DNA of 64,000 nucleotides. It comes from Puia dinghuensis (GTDB taxonomy: Bacteria > Bacteroidota > Bacteroidia > Chitinophagales > Chitinophagaceae). Below the pieces are notes generated by a model. It saw only the letters and a program-made list of their open reading frames with translations. It did not search any database and was not told the origin of the DNA. Position 1 is the first letter of the stretch, and the number at the start of each line of letters is the position of its first letter. Below, piece by piece: positions 1-8,797 of the stretch. The stretch is taken from NCBI RefSeq assembly GCF_014642875.1, contig NZ_BMJC01000005.1, forward strand, positions 310,001 to 374,000, in the 5' to 3' direction. Made by a program: the position numbers and the translations under genes.

Positions 1-544
1 AGAGATTCCGGTAGGTTACCCCCTGAAAGACCCTGCAGTTAGAGGCCCATTTGCTTTGGTCATTCCCTATGAAATAGTTATTATACCCGGGAAGTATCTT
101 GTCCGGAACGATGGTCACATCATCACTGGCATCGGCAAAGCTCACCCGGTAGGCATGCGCCCGCAATTGGTCCACCGGCGCAATCCCGGCCGCACCGCCT
201 TTTAGCGCCGCACCCACGGAAGCAGCCATCTTCTGATTCTTGGTGTCGGCGCCCATCATCCCTCCTTGGATCCCATGATGCGCTTCCGACAGCCGCTGCA
301 GGTCATCAGGATGGTAGAGGACAGCCGAAAAACCCTTCTTCTCCAGGAATAAGGCACCCGTAGGCAGCTCTCCTTTAAACTGGACACGAGGATCCCACTG
401 ACCTTTGTTCTCTACAAACTCAATGTTGGAAGCTCCCGGCTGAGCAACTGCCCTAAGCACGGTCGCCGTCAAAATAACGATATAGAACGCTCGCTTTTGC
501 AAACAGTGTATTTTACAATGTACAAAAATCCTGGCGTAACTCAC
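1..544 (-). CDS. Partial secreted DUF7948-type surface protein, N-terminal part
   Basis: Only the first 180 or so residues lie in the window; the gene runs off the left edge. The translated start carries a basic n-region and a hydrophobic signal segment (FYIVILTATVL) ending in AVAQ, followed by FVENKGQWD and, near the edge, YNNYFIGN and FQGVTYRNL. The same blocks occur in the gene immediately upstream, so the two are tandem paralogues of the family often annotated as DUF7948/SBBP-repeat gliding-motility-associated proteins. There is no ATG near the start. A GTG at 544 overlaps the upstream stop as GTGA, suggesting translational coupling; a TTG at 502 just before the signal segment is the alternative. 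A T9SS sorting domain would be expected at the unseen C-terminus. The family call is firm and the start is uncertain. Confidence 0.75.
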   Translation of the reverse strand, partial: MSYARIFVHCKIHCLQKRAFYIVILTATVLRAVAQPGASNIEFVENKGQWDPRVQFKGELPTGALFLEKKGFSAVLYHPDDLQRLSEAHHGIQGGMMGADTKNQKMAASVGAALKGGAAGIAPVDQLRAHAYRVSFADASDDVTIVPDKILPGYNNYFIGNDQSKWASNCRVFQGVTYRNL

Positions 545-3500
545 CGGATCAACGTAATATCTCCTTTCTTCGTCGCATGTGTCCCATCGGAAAACTCTGC
601 CTCCAGGGTATATGCATAGACATCCATCGGCTGCAACGTCCCATGATAAATGCCGTCCCAGCCGACATACGGATCGATGCTCTCGAAGACCAGCTGTCCC
701 CAGCGGTTATATATCCGCCATGTCATATGCGTGATGCCGAATCCGACCACTTTGATCACCCCATTCACCCCAAACCTGCCGGGAGTAAAGGCATTGGGCA
801 CATCGAGCAGCGGATTGATCACCGCCGGCACACTGTGACAGGCTGTATCCGTACACCCCGACGCATTCGTAACGACCTCGCACACCTCAAACGTATCCGT
901 CCTATTATACTGATGGATAACAGTATCCGGCGTGGTCTTCGTTTCTTCCGTCCCATCCCCGAAAAACCATTGATACTTCACCGCGGGGGTAGATTCGTCC
1001 GTGAATATCGTTGGCGTATTCGGCGGCTGCGGCGGCACAGGTGTATAGGTAAAGCCCGCTGTTGGCTTACCCTGCACTGTAATAGTAAAGGAATAAGTGC
1101 TGGTGATATTACAGGTCGTCGAGTCCACCGCTGTCAGTGTCACCGGATACGAACCGATATTCGAATAGAGGTGCATGGGCGAGATATCGACACTGTCTAT
1201 CGGACTTCCATCTCCAAAATTCCAGTAGAAGGTCTGGCCCGCTATCGACGTGTTGGTAAAGACCGCCGTATAGGGGGCACAGCCATATTTGGGCGTAGTA
1301 AACCGCGCCGTATCGTTCTGCGCAACATACAGGATGCGGGTGGTATCCAACGGGAAATTACAATAGGACGTATCCATCAGCGTCAGCGTCACCTTATAAG
1401 GCCCCGGCGCCGCATAAGAATGGGTGGGCTTGCTCGTCAGGCCCTGCCCCCGCAACACCGTCCCATCCCCAAAACTCCAGGTAAAGGCCGTGTCGCTAAA
1501 AGGCGGCGAGGTCTGCCCCAGCGTCGAGAGATTGGTAAATACATAATTGAAGTCCTGGCAGGGGCCTGTTTTATCATATCGGAAGTCAAGAAAAGCAGGG
1601 TCATTCTTCATCTCTACCAAATGAGTCACGGTGTCGGCTACATTACAGGTATTGCTGTCGATGGCGATGAGCGTCACCTTATAAGTGCCGGCACTGGTAT
1701 AAGTATGATTCTCCGTATAGCTGGTGGTGTTGTTGATCACCGTGCCATCCCCGAAATTCCAGATATAGGATTTGGCGTTGCGAATCGTGTCGGAGAAGGT
1801 CGCCGTCAGCGGCACACAACCCACGCTGTCACCGCGCCCATGCGTGACCACCTTTAGCCCGGCCGCTACTCCCGCATAATTAAAGGCGATCTTCACACCC
1901 GCCTCATTACAGCCAAGCCTGCCCGCGCCATTGGTCGATGCCCATACCCCCGGGGTAGTAGGAAAAGTGGCGCCGAGATAACAATTGGCACACACCCCCT
2001 CATAAATAACTCCCTGTTGGTCAAACCGGCTGGTGCCACCATCCACATGGTCGCCAAAGTTGCCGTACTGCTGCCCGAAATAGCTCCCGTACAACTGGCT
2101 CGCAGCATTCTTCTGCAAAACGAAAAAATAAAAATCCTCCCCGTCCGTGATCGTCTTTAGAGCGCCGGCGGTGATCGGCAGATTCCACGTTCCACTGTTG
2201 GCATAATGGTCGGTACTATCCGGTCCCCCACCCCAGCCGGCCACATACACATTCTGGCAGCGATCGACAAGAAAAGCAGTAGGGGATATATTCGGATGAC
2301 CAACATTGCCGGGACCAAAATTCGCGGAATACACGACACCGGAAAGGTCTTGCTTCAGCTTGGTGATGAATTGCTTGCCGTTGGATTGGCTGGGAGTGTT
2401 GTTGTTAAAGGGAGAAGCCACTACGGGGACAACCCCGTCGGTGGTGCCTACGATATAGGGGAAACCATATTTATCAAAATCCAACCCATAGATCATATCG
2501 TTGGCCGTCGTCCCGAAATAGAGGGTCTTCAACACCGTACTCCCATCATTACTGATCTGCGAGATAAACCCGTCAATACCGCCATGATTACCGGCCACCC
2601 GGGTGTTGCCCGTGCCCATCAGATCGTTGCTCAGCGTCCCGCCCGCAACCCATATGGTATTGTCCAGTGGATTGAGCGCCAGCACAAACGCGGCATCAGC
2701 ACCTGATCCACCGAGATAACTGCTGAAGATGACTGTGCCCAAATCCGGACTCAGCTTCATCAGAACGCCGTCCTGCCCGCCGCCGCTGCTGCCCTGGAAT
2801 ACGCCACCTGTCACAGGGAAATCCGCAGACTGCGTACAGGCAGCGATATAGACATTGCCGGCATTATCAAGAATCACCTCGCTTCTGCCGTCATCACCAT
2901 AATTCAGCCGCAACTGCTGCGCCCCCTCAGGGTACTGTCCGTTGATAAGATACTTCGGACCAAAATTCACTCCGTCCCAGCCACTACCGCCGATGCGCCT
3001 GCTCCCCAGCAATGCCGTTCCGTTGGAATTGAACTTGGTGACAAAAAGATCGAAGCTTCCGCCACTGGGGTTACCCGATGTATTCGGAAAATTGGGAGAG
3101 CTGGTCCTGCCCGTTACGATGAGGTTACCGCCGTTGTCGACGATCATACTGTGCGGCTGCTCATCTCCGCTGCCCCCCAGATAAGTAGCAAATACCCTTT
3201 TGGTACCGCTGGAATTCAATTTCATGATCGCCACGTCGTAGTTGTACCCGTCCCCCTCACTCCCGTCACCGCCTTGAAAGGTGGTCTGGAAAGCCCCGGG
3301 ACTCGCCAGCCAGCCCGAACCGTTGGGTCCCTGGTAATTCTGGTCGCTCTCGTCCAGCACAATGCCCCCCATGTAGAAATTCCCCCCACGATCATACGTG
3401 GCCGTATATCCCCAATTGTCCGATCTGCTACCGGTGAACGAACAGAACACTTCCGTGGGGTCGATCACCAGCGTAGCGCCGGGAGAATGATTTTTTACTT

Positions 3501-4293
3501 TGAATTGGATCCGGTTGCCACTCAACAACGAATAACTGCATTCCACATCCGTCCGCCCGCTGTCACTCACCTGGTAGCTGCGGGGCTCCAGCTCGGTCAC
3601 CGTACCCACCGAGGTCTGAACATAGATCTTGTTCTTACGGATGCTCAGCTTATCCTGCCCCTCATACTTCAAAATGATCTTGCTGGGGTCCGCCCCCGGA
3701 TGCACGACAATATCGTATTTGACAAATCCCCTGTCGGAATAATAATGGACATCGATGCCGTCATACATGTTGCGATACCAGATGCCCTGGAATATCTTGC
3801 ACTGGGCCGCCCAATGCTTCTGGTCTCCGATGAAATAGTTGTTGTAGGAATCGAGCACCTTGTCGCCTGTGATCTGAACCCCGTCATTCGCATTCTCGAA
3901 ACTCACCCGGTAGGCATGGGAATGCAAGAGGAAAGGATCACCTCCATTTCCCGGGTTACCCGGCTTCACGGGGTAATTCATACCGGGCGATATCGACGCC
4001 GCCTTCTTCCCCCCTCCATACCCTGAATACGTCTCCGTCACCCCCGCCGCAGCAAGATCGCCATGCATCACAAGACCTATGCGCTTCATATCATTCGTAT
4101 CGTGAAGTAATACGGTAAAACCCTTCCGCTGCATGAACAGATTCCCTGTCCCGATGCCGGCATTAAACCTGATCGTCGTATCCCACTGTCCCTTGTTCTC
4201 AATAAACTCAAGATTAAAATTGCCCCCGGACTGTGCTGCAAGCTGTACAACCGATAAGAAAAGAGAGCTAAAAAATAGGCTTATTCTTAGCAA
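541..4293 (-). CDS. T9SS-exported surface protein: DUF7948, SBBP-like repeats, PKD domains, type B sorting domain
   Basis: A 1250-residue secreted protein. A signal peptide (about 1-20) is followed by a DUF7948-type domain (about 28-280, with FIENKGQWD, YNNYFIGD and YRNMYDGID), then SBBP-like propeller repeats (about 285-760, recurring YLGGSG and DNAGNVY blocks). About four PKD domains follow (about 818-1160, each with a WNFGDG or WFFGDG block). The C-terminal 85 residues (PNAFTPGRFGVNG, IYNRWGQLVF, GWDGIYHG, then a final GDITLIR) match the gliding-motility-associated type B T9SS sorting domain. It should therefore be carried across the outer membrane by T9SS and displayed or released; the ligand is unknown. 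It starts 15 bases after the recG stop and overlaps the next minus-strand gene, so the three may be co-transcribed. Confidence 0.9.
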   Translation of the reverse strand: MLRISLFFSSLFLSVVQLAAQSGGNFNLEFIENKGQWDTTIRFNAGIGTGNLFMQRKGFTVLLHDTNDMKRIGLVMHGDLAAAGVTETYSGYGGGKKAASISPGMNYPVKPGNPGNGGDPFLLHSHAYRVSFENANDGVQITGDKVLDSYNNYFIGDQKHWAAQCKIFQGIWYRNMYDGIDVHYYSDRGFVKYDIVVHPGADPSKIILKYEGQDKLSIRKNKIYVQTSVGTVTELEPRSYQVSDSGRTDVECSYSLLSGNRIQFKVKNHSPGATLVIDPTEVFCSFTGSRSDNWGYTATYDRGGNFYMGGIVLDESDQNYQGPNGSGWLASPGAFQTTFQGGDGSEGDGYNYDVAIMKLNSSGTKRVFATYLGGSGDEQPHSMIVDNGGNLIVTGRTSSPNFPNTSGNPSGGSFDLFVTKFNSNGTALLGSRRIGGSGWDGVNFGPKYLINGQYPEGAQQLRLNYGDDGRSEVILDNAGNVYIAACTQSADFPVTGGVFQGSSGGGQDGVLMKLSPDLGTVIFSSYLGGSGADAAFVLALNPLDNTIWVAGGTLSNDLMGTGNTRVAGNHGGIDGFISQISNDGSTVLKTLYFGTTANDMIYGLDFDKYGFPYIVGTTDGVVPVVASPFNNNTPSQSNGKQFITKLKQDLSGVVYSANFGPGNVGHPNISPTAFLVDRCQNVYVAGWGGGPDSTDHYANSGTWNLPITAGALKTITDGEDFYFFVLQKNAASQLYGSYFGQQYGNFGDHVDGGTSRFDQQGVIYEGVCANCYLGATFPTTPGVWASTNGAGRLGCNEAGVKIAFNYAGVAAGLKVVTHGRGDSVGCVPLTATFSDTIRNAKSYIWNFGDGTVINNTTSYTENHTYTSAGTYKVTLIAIDSNTCNVADTVTHLVEMKNDPAFLDFRYDKTGPCQDFNYVFTNLSTLGQTSPPFSDTAFTWSFGDGTVLRGQGLTSKPTHSYAAPGPYKVTLTLMDTSYCNFPLDTTRILYVAQNDTARFTTPKYGCAPYTAVFTNTSIAGQTFYWNFGDGSPIDSVDISPMHLYSNIGSYPVTLTAVDSTTCNITSTYSFTITVQGKPTAGFTYTPVPPQPPNTPTIFTDESTPAVKYQWFFGDGTEETKTTPDTVIHQYNRTDTFEVCEVVTNASGCTDTACHSVPAVINPLLDVPNAFTPGRFGVNGVIKVVGFGITHMTWRIYNRWGQLVFESIDPYVGWDGIYHGTLQPMDVYAYTLEAEFSDGTHATKKGDITLIR

Positions 4294-4308
4294 GGGGGCT
4301 AATTTATA

Positions 4309-6435
4309 TTATGAAATCTTACTCCAGGCCGTTTTACCATGCTGCGATTGCAGAAAAGCCTTCAACGCTCTATTCTCTTCCATCGCCAGGTCGGGGTCCT
4401 TATCCAGCAGCTCCATGACCCTGTCCCGGGCCAGTTCGAGCCAATACTTGTCCTGAACAATATTAGCGAGCTTAAAGTTCAATAACCCGCTCTGCCGGGT
4501 TCCTTCTATATCGCCAGGTCCCCGGATTTCGAGATCCTTTTCAGCAATTTTGAAGCCATTATTGGTCTCAGTAAGAATGCTCATCCGCTCGCGTGCCTCC
4601 TTTCCCAATCGGGGACTCGTTAATAAGATGCAAAAGCTCTTCTCCGTACCACGCCCTACCCTCCCCCGCAACTGGTGCAGCTGGGACAACCCGAATTTTT
4701 CCGCACTTTCGATAACCATCACCGTCGCATTCGGTACGTTGACCCCGACTTCGATCACCGTAGTGGCTACCATGATCTGTGTATCTCCCTTGAGAAAACG
4801 TTGCATATTCGTATCCCGCTCTTCATTGCTCTGCCGTCCATGCACCATGCTGATCCAATACTTCGGCTCGGGAAACCAGGCTTTTACATTTTCATAGCCT
4901 TTCATAAGGTTCTCATAATCCACCTTTTCTGACTCCTCGATAAGCGGAAAAATAACATACACCTGCCTCCCCTTCCCGATCTCGTGCCGGATGAAATCCA
5001 TCACCTGCGGCCTCCTGTCTTCGTAACGATGAACGGTGGATATTGGTTGCCTTCCGGGGGGCAATTCGTCCATGACACTATAGTCCAGATCGCCATAGGC
5101 CGTCATCGCCAGGGTACGTGGAATAGGGGTAGCCGTCATCACCAGAACATGCGGCGGGACAGCCGCCTTATTCCAAAGCCGCGCTCGCTGCGCCACCCCA
5201 AAACGATGCTGCTCGTCGACGATCGCCAACCCCAGCCGCTGAAACTGCACCGCCTCTTCCAGCACCGCATGCGTCCCGATGAGGATATGCAGCCTGCCCT
5301 CACTGGCCATCCCCAACACCTCCTTCCTGCTCTTCGACCTCGACGACCCCGTCAACAACCGTACTTCCACCGGCATGTCCTTTAACAAGGCCGCAATACC
5401 TTCATAATGCTGGCGCGCCAAAATCTCAGTGGGCGCCATCAGACAAGCCTGAAAACCATTGTCCAGCGCCAACAGCATGGACAACAAGGCGACCATGGTC
5501 TTTCCACTGCCGACATCCCCCTGCAGCAACCGGTTCATCTGCCGCCCGCTGCCGGTATCCCGCCTGATCTCCTTCAACACTCTTTTCTGCGCACCCGTCA
5601 GCTCGAAAGGTAAGTAATGTGTATAAAACCGGTTGAAGAATTCCCCCACCTGTCCAAAAACAACTCCATGCGAAGACCGGTGCCGCTTCGACTTTATCAG
5701 CCCCAACCGCAGCTGGGCCATAAACAATTCCTCGAATTTGAGCCTGTCCACGGCCTGTCGAAACAACATCGGCTGAGTCGGAAAATGAGCCTGCCGGTAA
5801 GCCTCATACCGCGAAAGGAACCCCATCGGCCGGCCCGTCTCAGGGTCTGGCCAGGTCAAGGCAGAGGCCGGCAGATTCTCAGGCAAATCTTTCTCTTTCA
5901 ACATATTGAAAAGAGTCTGCGTAAGCTTGCCCAATTGCCGCCCCCCAAGACCCCGAACCTTCAGCTTTTCCGTCGTCGGATACACCGGCTCCAGGAAATC
6001 CGGCGGGGTCACATGCTGGCCATGTAAGACCTCGATCTCGGGATGCGTCAGCTGCGGACTACCCTGGAAAAAACTCACCCGGCCATAAACAAGAAATTCC
6101 CCACCCACCTGCACCAGCTTCTGTACTCCATGGATACCCTGAAACCAAACTAGCTCGAGCACACCCGAACTATCCCGCAGCCCGGCCACCAGTCGCCGGC
6201 TCCGTTTGTCGCCAACCAGGTCCACACTAACGATCCGGCCCACCACTTGTATAAACTCCGTCGATGCATCTATCTCCCGGATGAGATTGATCTTTGTCCG
6301 GTCGACATGGCGATAGGGGAAATGTTCCAACAGGTCTTGGAAAGTATGAATTCCCAATTCCTTTTGCAGCAGCTCAGCCCGCAATGGACCTACGCCTTTG
6401 AGATATTCTATCGGATTCGAAAGTATGGATGCCAA
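4309..6435 (-). CDS. recG: ATP-dependent DNA helicase RecG
   Basis: A 708-residue RecG, close to the usual family length. RecG remodels stalled replication forks and branch-migrates recombination intermediates in the cytoplasm. The N-terminus has the family block YLKGVGPLRAELL, followed by the OB-fold wedge domain (about 60-150). Helicase motifs are complete: Walker A GDVGSGKT at 306-313, DEQH at 407-410 (the RecG form of the DExH box), and the C-terminal QLRGRVGRG motif. The start is a TTG at 6435; an in-frame TAA lies about 36 bases further upstream and no ATG or GTG exists between them, so TTG is the best choice. It is divergent from the UbiA-family gene and lies upstream of two surface-protein genes, with no obvious functional link to them. 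Confidence 0.97.
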   Translation of the reverse strand: MASILSNPIEYLKGVGPLRAELLQKELGIHTFQDLLEHFPYRHVDRTKINLIREIDASTEFIQVVGRIVSVDLVGDKRSRRLVAGLRDSSGVLELVWFQGIHGVQKLVQVGGEFLVYGRVSFFQGSPQLTHPEIEVLHGQHVTPPDFLEPVYPTTEKLKVRGLGGRQLGKLTQTLFNMLKEKDLPENLPASALTWPDPETGRPMGFLSRYEAYRQAHFPTQPMLFRQAVDRLKFEELFMAQLRLGLIKSKRHRSSHGVVFGQVGEFFNRFYTHYLPFELTGAQKRVLKEIRRDTGSGRQMNRLLQGDVGSGKTMVALLSMLLALDNGFQACLMAPTEILARQHYEGIAALLKDMPVEVRLLTGSSRSKSRKEVLGMASEGRLHILIGTHAVLEEAVQFQRLGLAIVDEQHRFGVAQRARLWNKAAVPPHVLVMTATPIPRTLAMTAYGDLDYSVMDELPPGRQPISTVHRYEDRRPQVMDFIRHEIGKGRQVYVIFPLIEESEKVDYENLMKGYENVKAWFPEPKYWISMVHGRQSNEERDTNMQRFLKGDTQIMVATTVIEVGVNVPNATVMVIESAEKFGLSQLHQLRGRVGRGTEKSFCILLTSPRLGKEARERMSILTETNNGFKIAEKDLEIRGPGDIEGTRQSGLLNFKLANIVQDKYWLELARDRVMELLDKDPDLAMEENRALKAFLQSQHGKTAWSKIS

Positions 6436-6519
6436 CGTGCTGATGTAGCGGAAAATTTACACAAAAATAAGTTATAACTATTGTCGTTTTGTTCGTATTT
6501 TGACACATAATTTATTGTT

Positions 6520-7422
6520 TTGGTGTACCTTAAACTGCTAAGACCGAAAGACTGGGCAAAAAACCTGTTTTTATTTATTCCTCTCTTTTTTGCGGGTGAA
6601 TTTCTCGACCGGACAAAGCTTTTACACCTCCTTTTCGGCTTTTTCGCCTTTTCCTTCATTGCCAGCAGCATCTACATCATCAACGATTACCGCGACCGGG
6701 AAGACGACCGCAAGCATCCCACGAAGTGCAAACGCCCCCTGGCCTCCGGCGCCGTATCCCCCACCACCGCCATCGTCATCTGCATCCTGCTCATCATCGC
6801 CGGCTTTGGCATCGCCTGGGCAACCCGCCAGGAATTCGCGATCGTCCTGGCCGTCTACTTCCTGCTCAACCTCGGCTATTGCTTCGGCCTGAAGAATATC
6901 GCCATCCTCGACATCTTTATCCTGGCCGCCGGCTTCGTGCTCCGCATCAAATCCGGCTCCGTCATCGCCGATGTCCCCCTCTCCGAATGGATCATCATCA
7001 TGGTGCTGCTCCTGGCGATCTTCATGGCCATCGGCAAACGCCGGGATGACGTGCTGCTAAAGGTCAGCTCCGGCATGGACATGCGCAAATCCATAAAAGG
7101 CTACAACCTCGAATTGCTCAATGTCCTGCTGGCCGTCGTTTCTTCCATCATTGTAGTATGCTACCTGATGTATACAATGGATCCCGACGTGAAAGTAAGA
7201 CTCGGAACGTACCGGCTCTATTACACCGGCGTATTCGTCCTTGCAGGCCTCATGCGCTACCTGCAGCTGATCTACATCTCGGAAGACTCCGGATCCCCGA
7301 CCAGGATCCTTTACAAAGACCGGTTCATCCAGATCACCCTCATTCTTTGGATCATAAGCTTTGCGATCATCCTGTATTTCAAAGATGTTCCTATTTTTAA
7401 TATTTTAAGGAACCTATTCTAA
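6520..7422 (+). CDS. UbiA-family decaprenyl-phosphate phosphoribosyltransferase-like enzyme
   Basis: A 300-residue polytopic membrane protein of the UbiA superfamily. The signature NDxxDxxxD is present as N55-D56-D59-D63 (NDYRDREDD), followed by KRPLASG, the block typical of phosphoribosyl-lipid (DPPR) synthases rather than quinone prenyltransferases. Such enzymes move 5-phosphoribose from PRPP onto a polyprenyl phosphate, the first step to lipid-linked arabinofuranose-type donors. The next two genes, an SDR and a HAD phosphatase, fit later steps of the same pathway. Translation begins at TTG 6520 or GTG 6523; both give nearly the same protein. The true lipid and sugar substrates are inferred from the family. 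Confidence 0.85.
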   Translation: MVYLKLLRPKDWAKNLFLFIPLFFAGEFLDRTKLLHLLFGFFAFSFIASSIYIINDYRDREDDRKHPTKCKRPLASGAVSPTTAIVICILLIIAGFGIAWATRQEFAIVLAVYFLLNLGYCFGLKNIAILDIFILAAGFVLRIKSGSVIADVPLSEWIIIMVLLLAIFMAIGKRRDDVLLKVSSGMDMRKSIKGYNLELLNVLLAVVSSIIVVCYLMYTMDPDVKVRLGTYRLYYTGVFVLAGLMRYLQLIYISEDSGSPTRILYKDRFIQITLILWIISFAIILYFKDVPIFNILRNLF

Positions 7423-7432
7423 ATAATCTTTC

Positions 7433-8164
7433 ATGCCTTCTCTTTTATTACTCGGAGCTACATCAGATATGGCTACCGCCCTGGCGCGGAAATTCGCTTC
7501 TACAGGATATGATGTGTTACTCGCGGCAAGAAATACCCACCGGCTTGAACCACTTCGCTCCGACCTCGCCATCCGTTATGGAATTACGGCATCCCTCCTG
7601 GAGTTCGATGCCCGCGGCTTCGACTATCACGCCGCTTTCTGGGAAGCCCTGCCCGTCAAACCCGACCTCACCATTTGCGTCTTCGGCTACCTGGGTGAGG
7701 AAGCCATTGCAGAATCCGACTGGGCCGAATGCCGCAACATTCTCGAAGTAAACTACGTCGGAGCCGTATCCATCCTCAACATCGTTGCAAATGATTACAT
7801 CACCCGTGGCAAAGGCGCCATCGTCGGCATCAGTTCGGTAGCCGGTGAAAGAGGTCGCCAGAGTAATTACCTTTATGGCAGCGCCAAAGCCGGCTTCACG
7901 GCCTATCTGTCCGGCCTCCGCAACCGCCTGTTTCATCATGGACTGCACGTCCTGACAGTGAAACCGGGCTTCGTTTATACCCGGATGACGGAAGGCCTGA
8001 CCCTGCGACCCCTGCTGACAGCAACCCCCGAACAGGTGGCTACATCAGTCTGGAAAGCCGTAGAAAAAAAGAAGAATGTCGTCTACGTAAAATGGTTCTG
8101 GCGCTGGATCATGCTCATCATAAAAAGCATACCCGAATTCCTGTTTAAAAAACTCAAAATGTGA
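7433..8164 (+). CDS. SDR oxidoreductase, DprE2-like
   Basis: A 243-residue classical-type short-chain dehydrogenase. The N-terminal dinucleotide-binding loop is GATSDMA (residues 8-14), a form seen in the DprE2 branch in place of TGxxxGxG. NYVG starts at N107, and the catalytic residues are S135, Y148 and K152 (YGSAK). In mycobacteria DprE2 reduces the 2-keto intermediate of decaprenyl-phosphoryl-ribose to the arabinose form. Placement 10 bases after a phosphoribosyl-lipid synthase supports a related role here. The partner oxidase DprE1 is not in the window, so an independent reductase of another sugar lipid remains possible. The C-terminus ends with a hydrophobic/basic segment that may touch the membrane. 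The stop overlaps the next start. Confidence 0.82.
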   Translation: MPSLLLLGATSDMATALARKFASTGYDVLLAARNTHRLEPLRSDLAIRYGITASLLEFDARGFDYHAAFWEALPVKPDLTICVFGYLGEEAIAESDWAECRNILEVNYVGAVSILNIVANDYITRGKGAIVGISSVAGERGRQSNYLYGSAKAGFTAYLSGLRNRLFHHGLHVLTVKPGFVYTRMTEGLTLRPLLTATPEQVATSVWKAVEKKKNVVYVKWFWRWIMLIIKSIPEFLFKKLKM

Positions 8165-8769
8165 ATCGACGCATCGCCTTTTTTGATTTTGACGGCACCA
8201 TCACTACAAAGGATACTTTGCTCGAGTTTATCCGCTTCAGCAAAGGGACGATGCGCTTTGCCCTGGGATTCCTGCTCAACAGCCCCTGGCTCGTTGCCAT
8301 GAAGCTAAAACTAATTTCCAACCAGGCAGCCAAAGAGCGGATCCTTACGTTCTTTTTCGGAAAGCAAACCCTATCCTTATTCGAACAACAATGCGCTGCC
8401 TTCTCCAGCGATATCCTGCCGGGCCTCATCCGTCCAAAAGCGCTCGCCGAGATCAATCGCCTCCGGGAAGGGGGAGCCACGGTCGTCATCGTTTCCGCCT
8501 CACCAGAGAATTGGATAAGGCAGTGGGCTTCACAAGTGGAAGCAGACCTCATCGCCACCCGCCTTGGCATCTTCACCGACAAAAAAGGGGAAACAAGACT
8601 CACCGGCAGCATCGATGGCGCCAACTGTTACGGCGAAGAAAAAGTCGACAGGATTCGCCAACGATTTGCATTGCCTGATTATACGGAAATTTATACCTAT
8701 GGAGACACCGGCGGCGACAAACCGATGCTGCTATTGGGAACGGTTTCTTTTTATAAACCCTTCCGCTGA
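8161..8769 (+). CDS. HAD-IB family phosphatase
   Basis: A 202-residue haloacid-dehalogenase hydrolase of subfamily IB. Motif I is FDFDGT (nucleophile D9, acid D11), motif II is the serine in VIVSASPE, and motif III is GDTGGDKPML near the C-terminus (about 181-190). The start is a GTG that overlaps the previous TGA as GTGA, so translation is probably coupled. Its position after a phosphoribosyl-lipid synthase and a DprE2-like reductase suggests it removes the 5-phosphate from the polyprenyl-phosphoryl-phosphoribose intermediate, a step done in mycobacteria by an unrelated PAP2 phosphatase. That role is inference; HAD-IB proteins also include phosphoserine phosphatases and lipid-associated enzymes. 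Confidence 0.82.
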   Translation: MNRRIAFFDFDGTITTKDTLLEFIRFSKGTMRFALGFLLNSPWLVAMKLKLISNQAAKERILTFFFGKQTLSLFEQQCAAFSSDILPGLIRPKALAEINRLREGGATVVIVSASPENWIRQWASQVEADLIATRLGIFTDKKGETRLTGSIDGANCYGEEKVDRIRQRFALPDYTEIYTYGDTGGDKPMLLLGTVSFYKPFR

Positions 8770-8797
8770 CAACCGGTCGACCATAAAAAACAAAACT

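Noticed and set aside
577-1857. 426-codon plus-strand frame over the PKD domains of the first surface protein
   Set aside because: Arg/His-rich composition without any fold signal; shadow of the minus-strand PKD repeats.
8564-8797. N-terminal extension of the GT4 at 8798
   Set aside because: It overlaps the HAD phosphatase in another frame and lacks GT4 similarity; ATG 8798 gives the family-like N-terminus.
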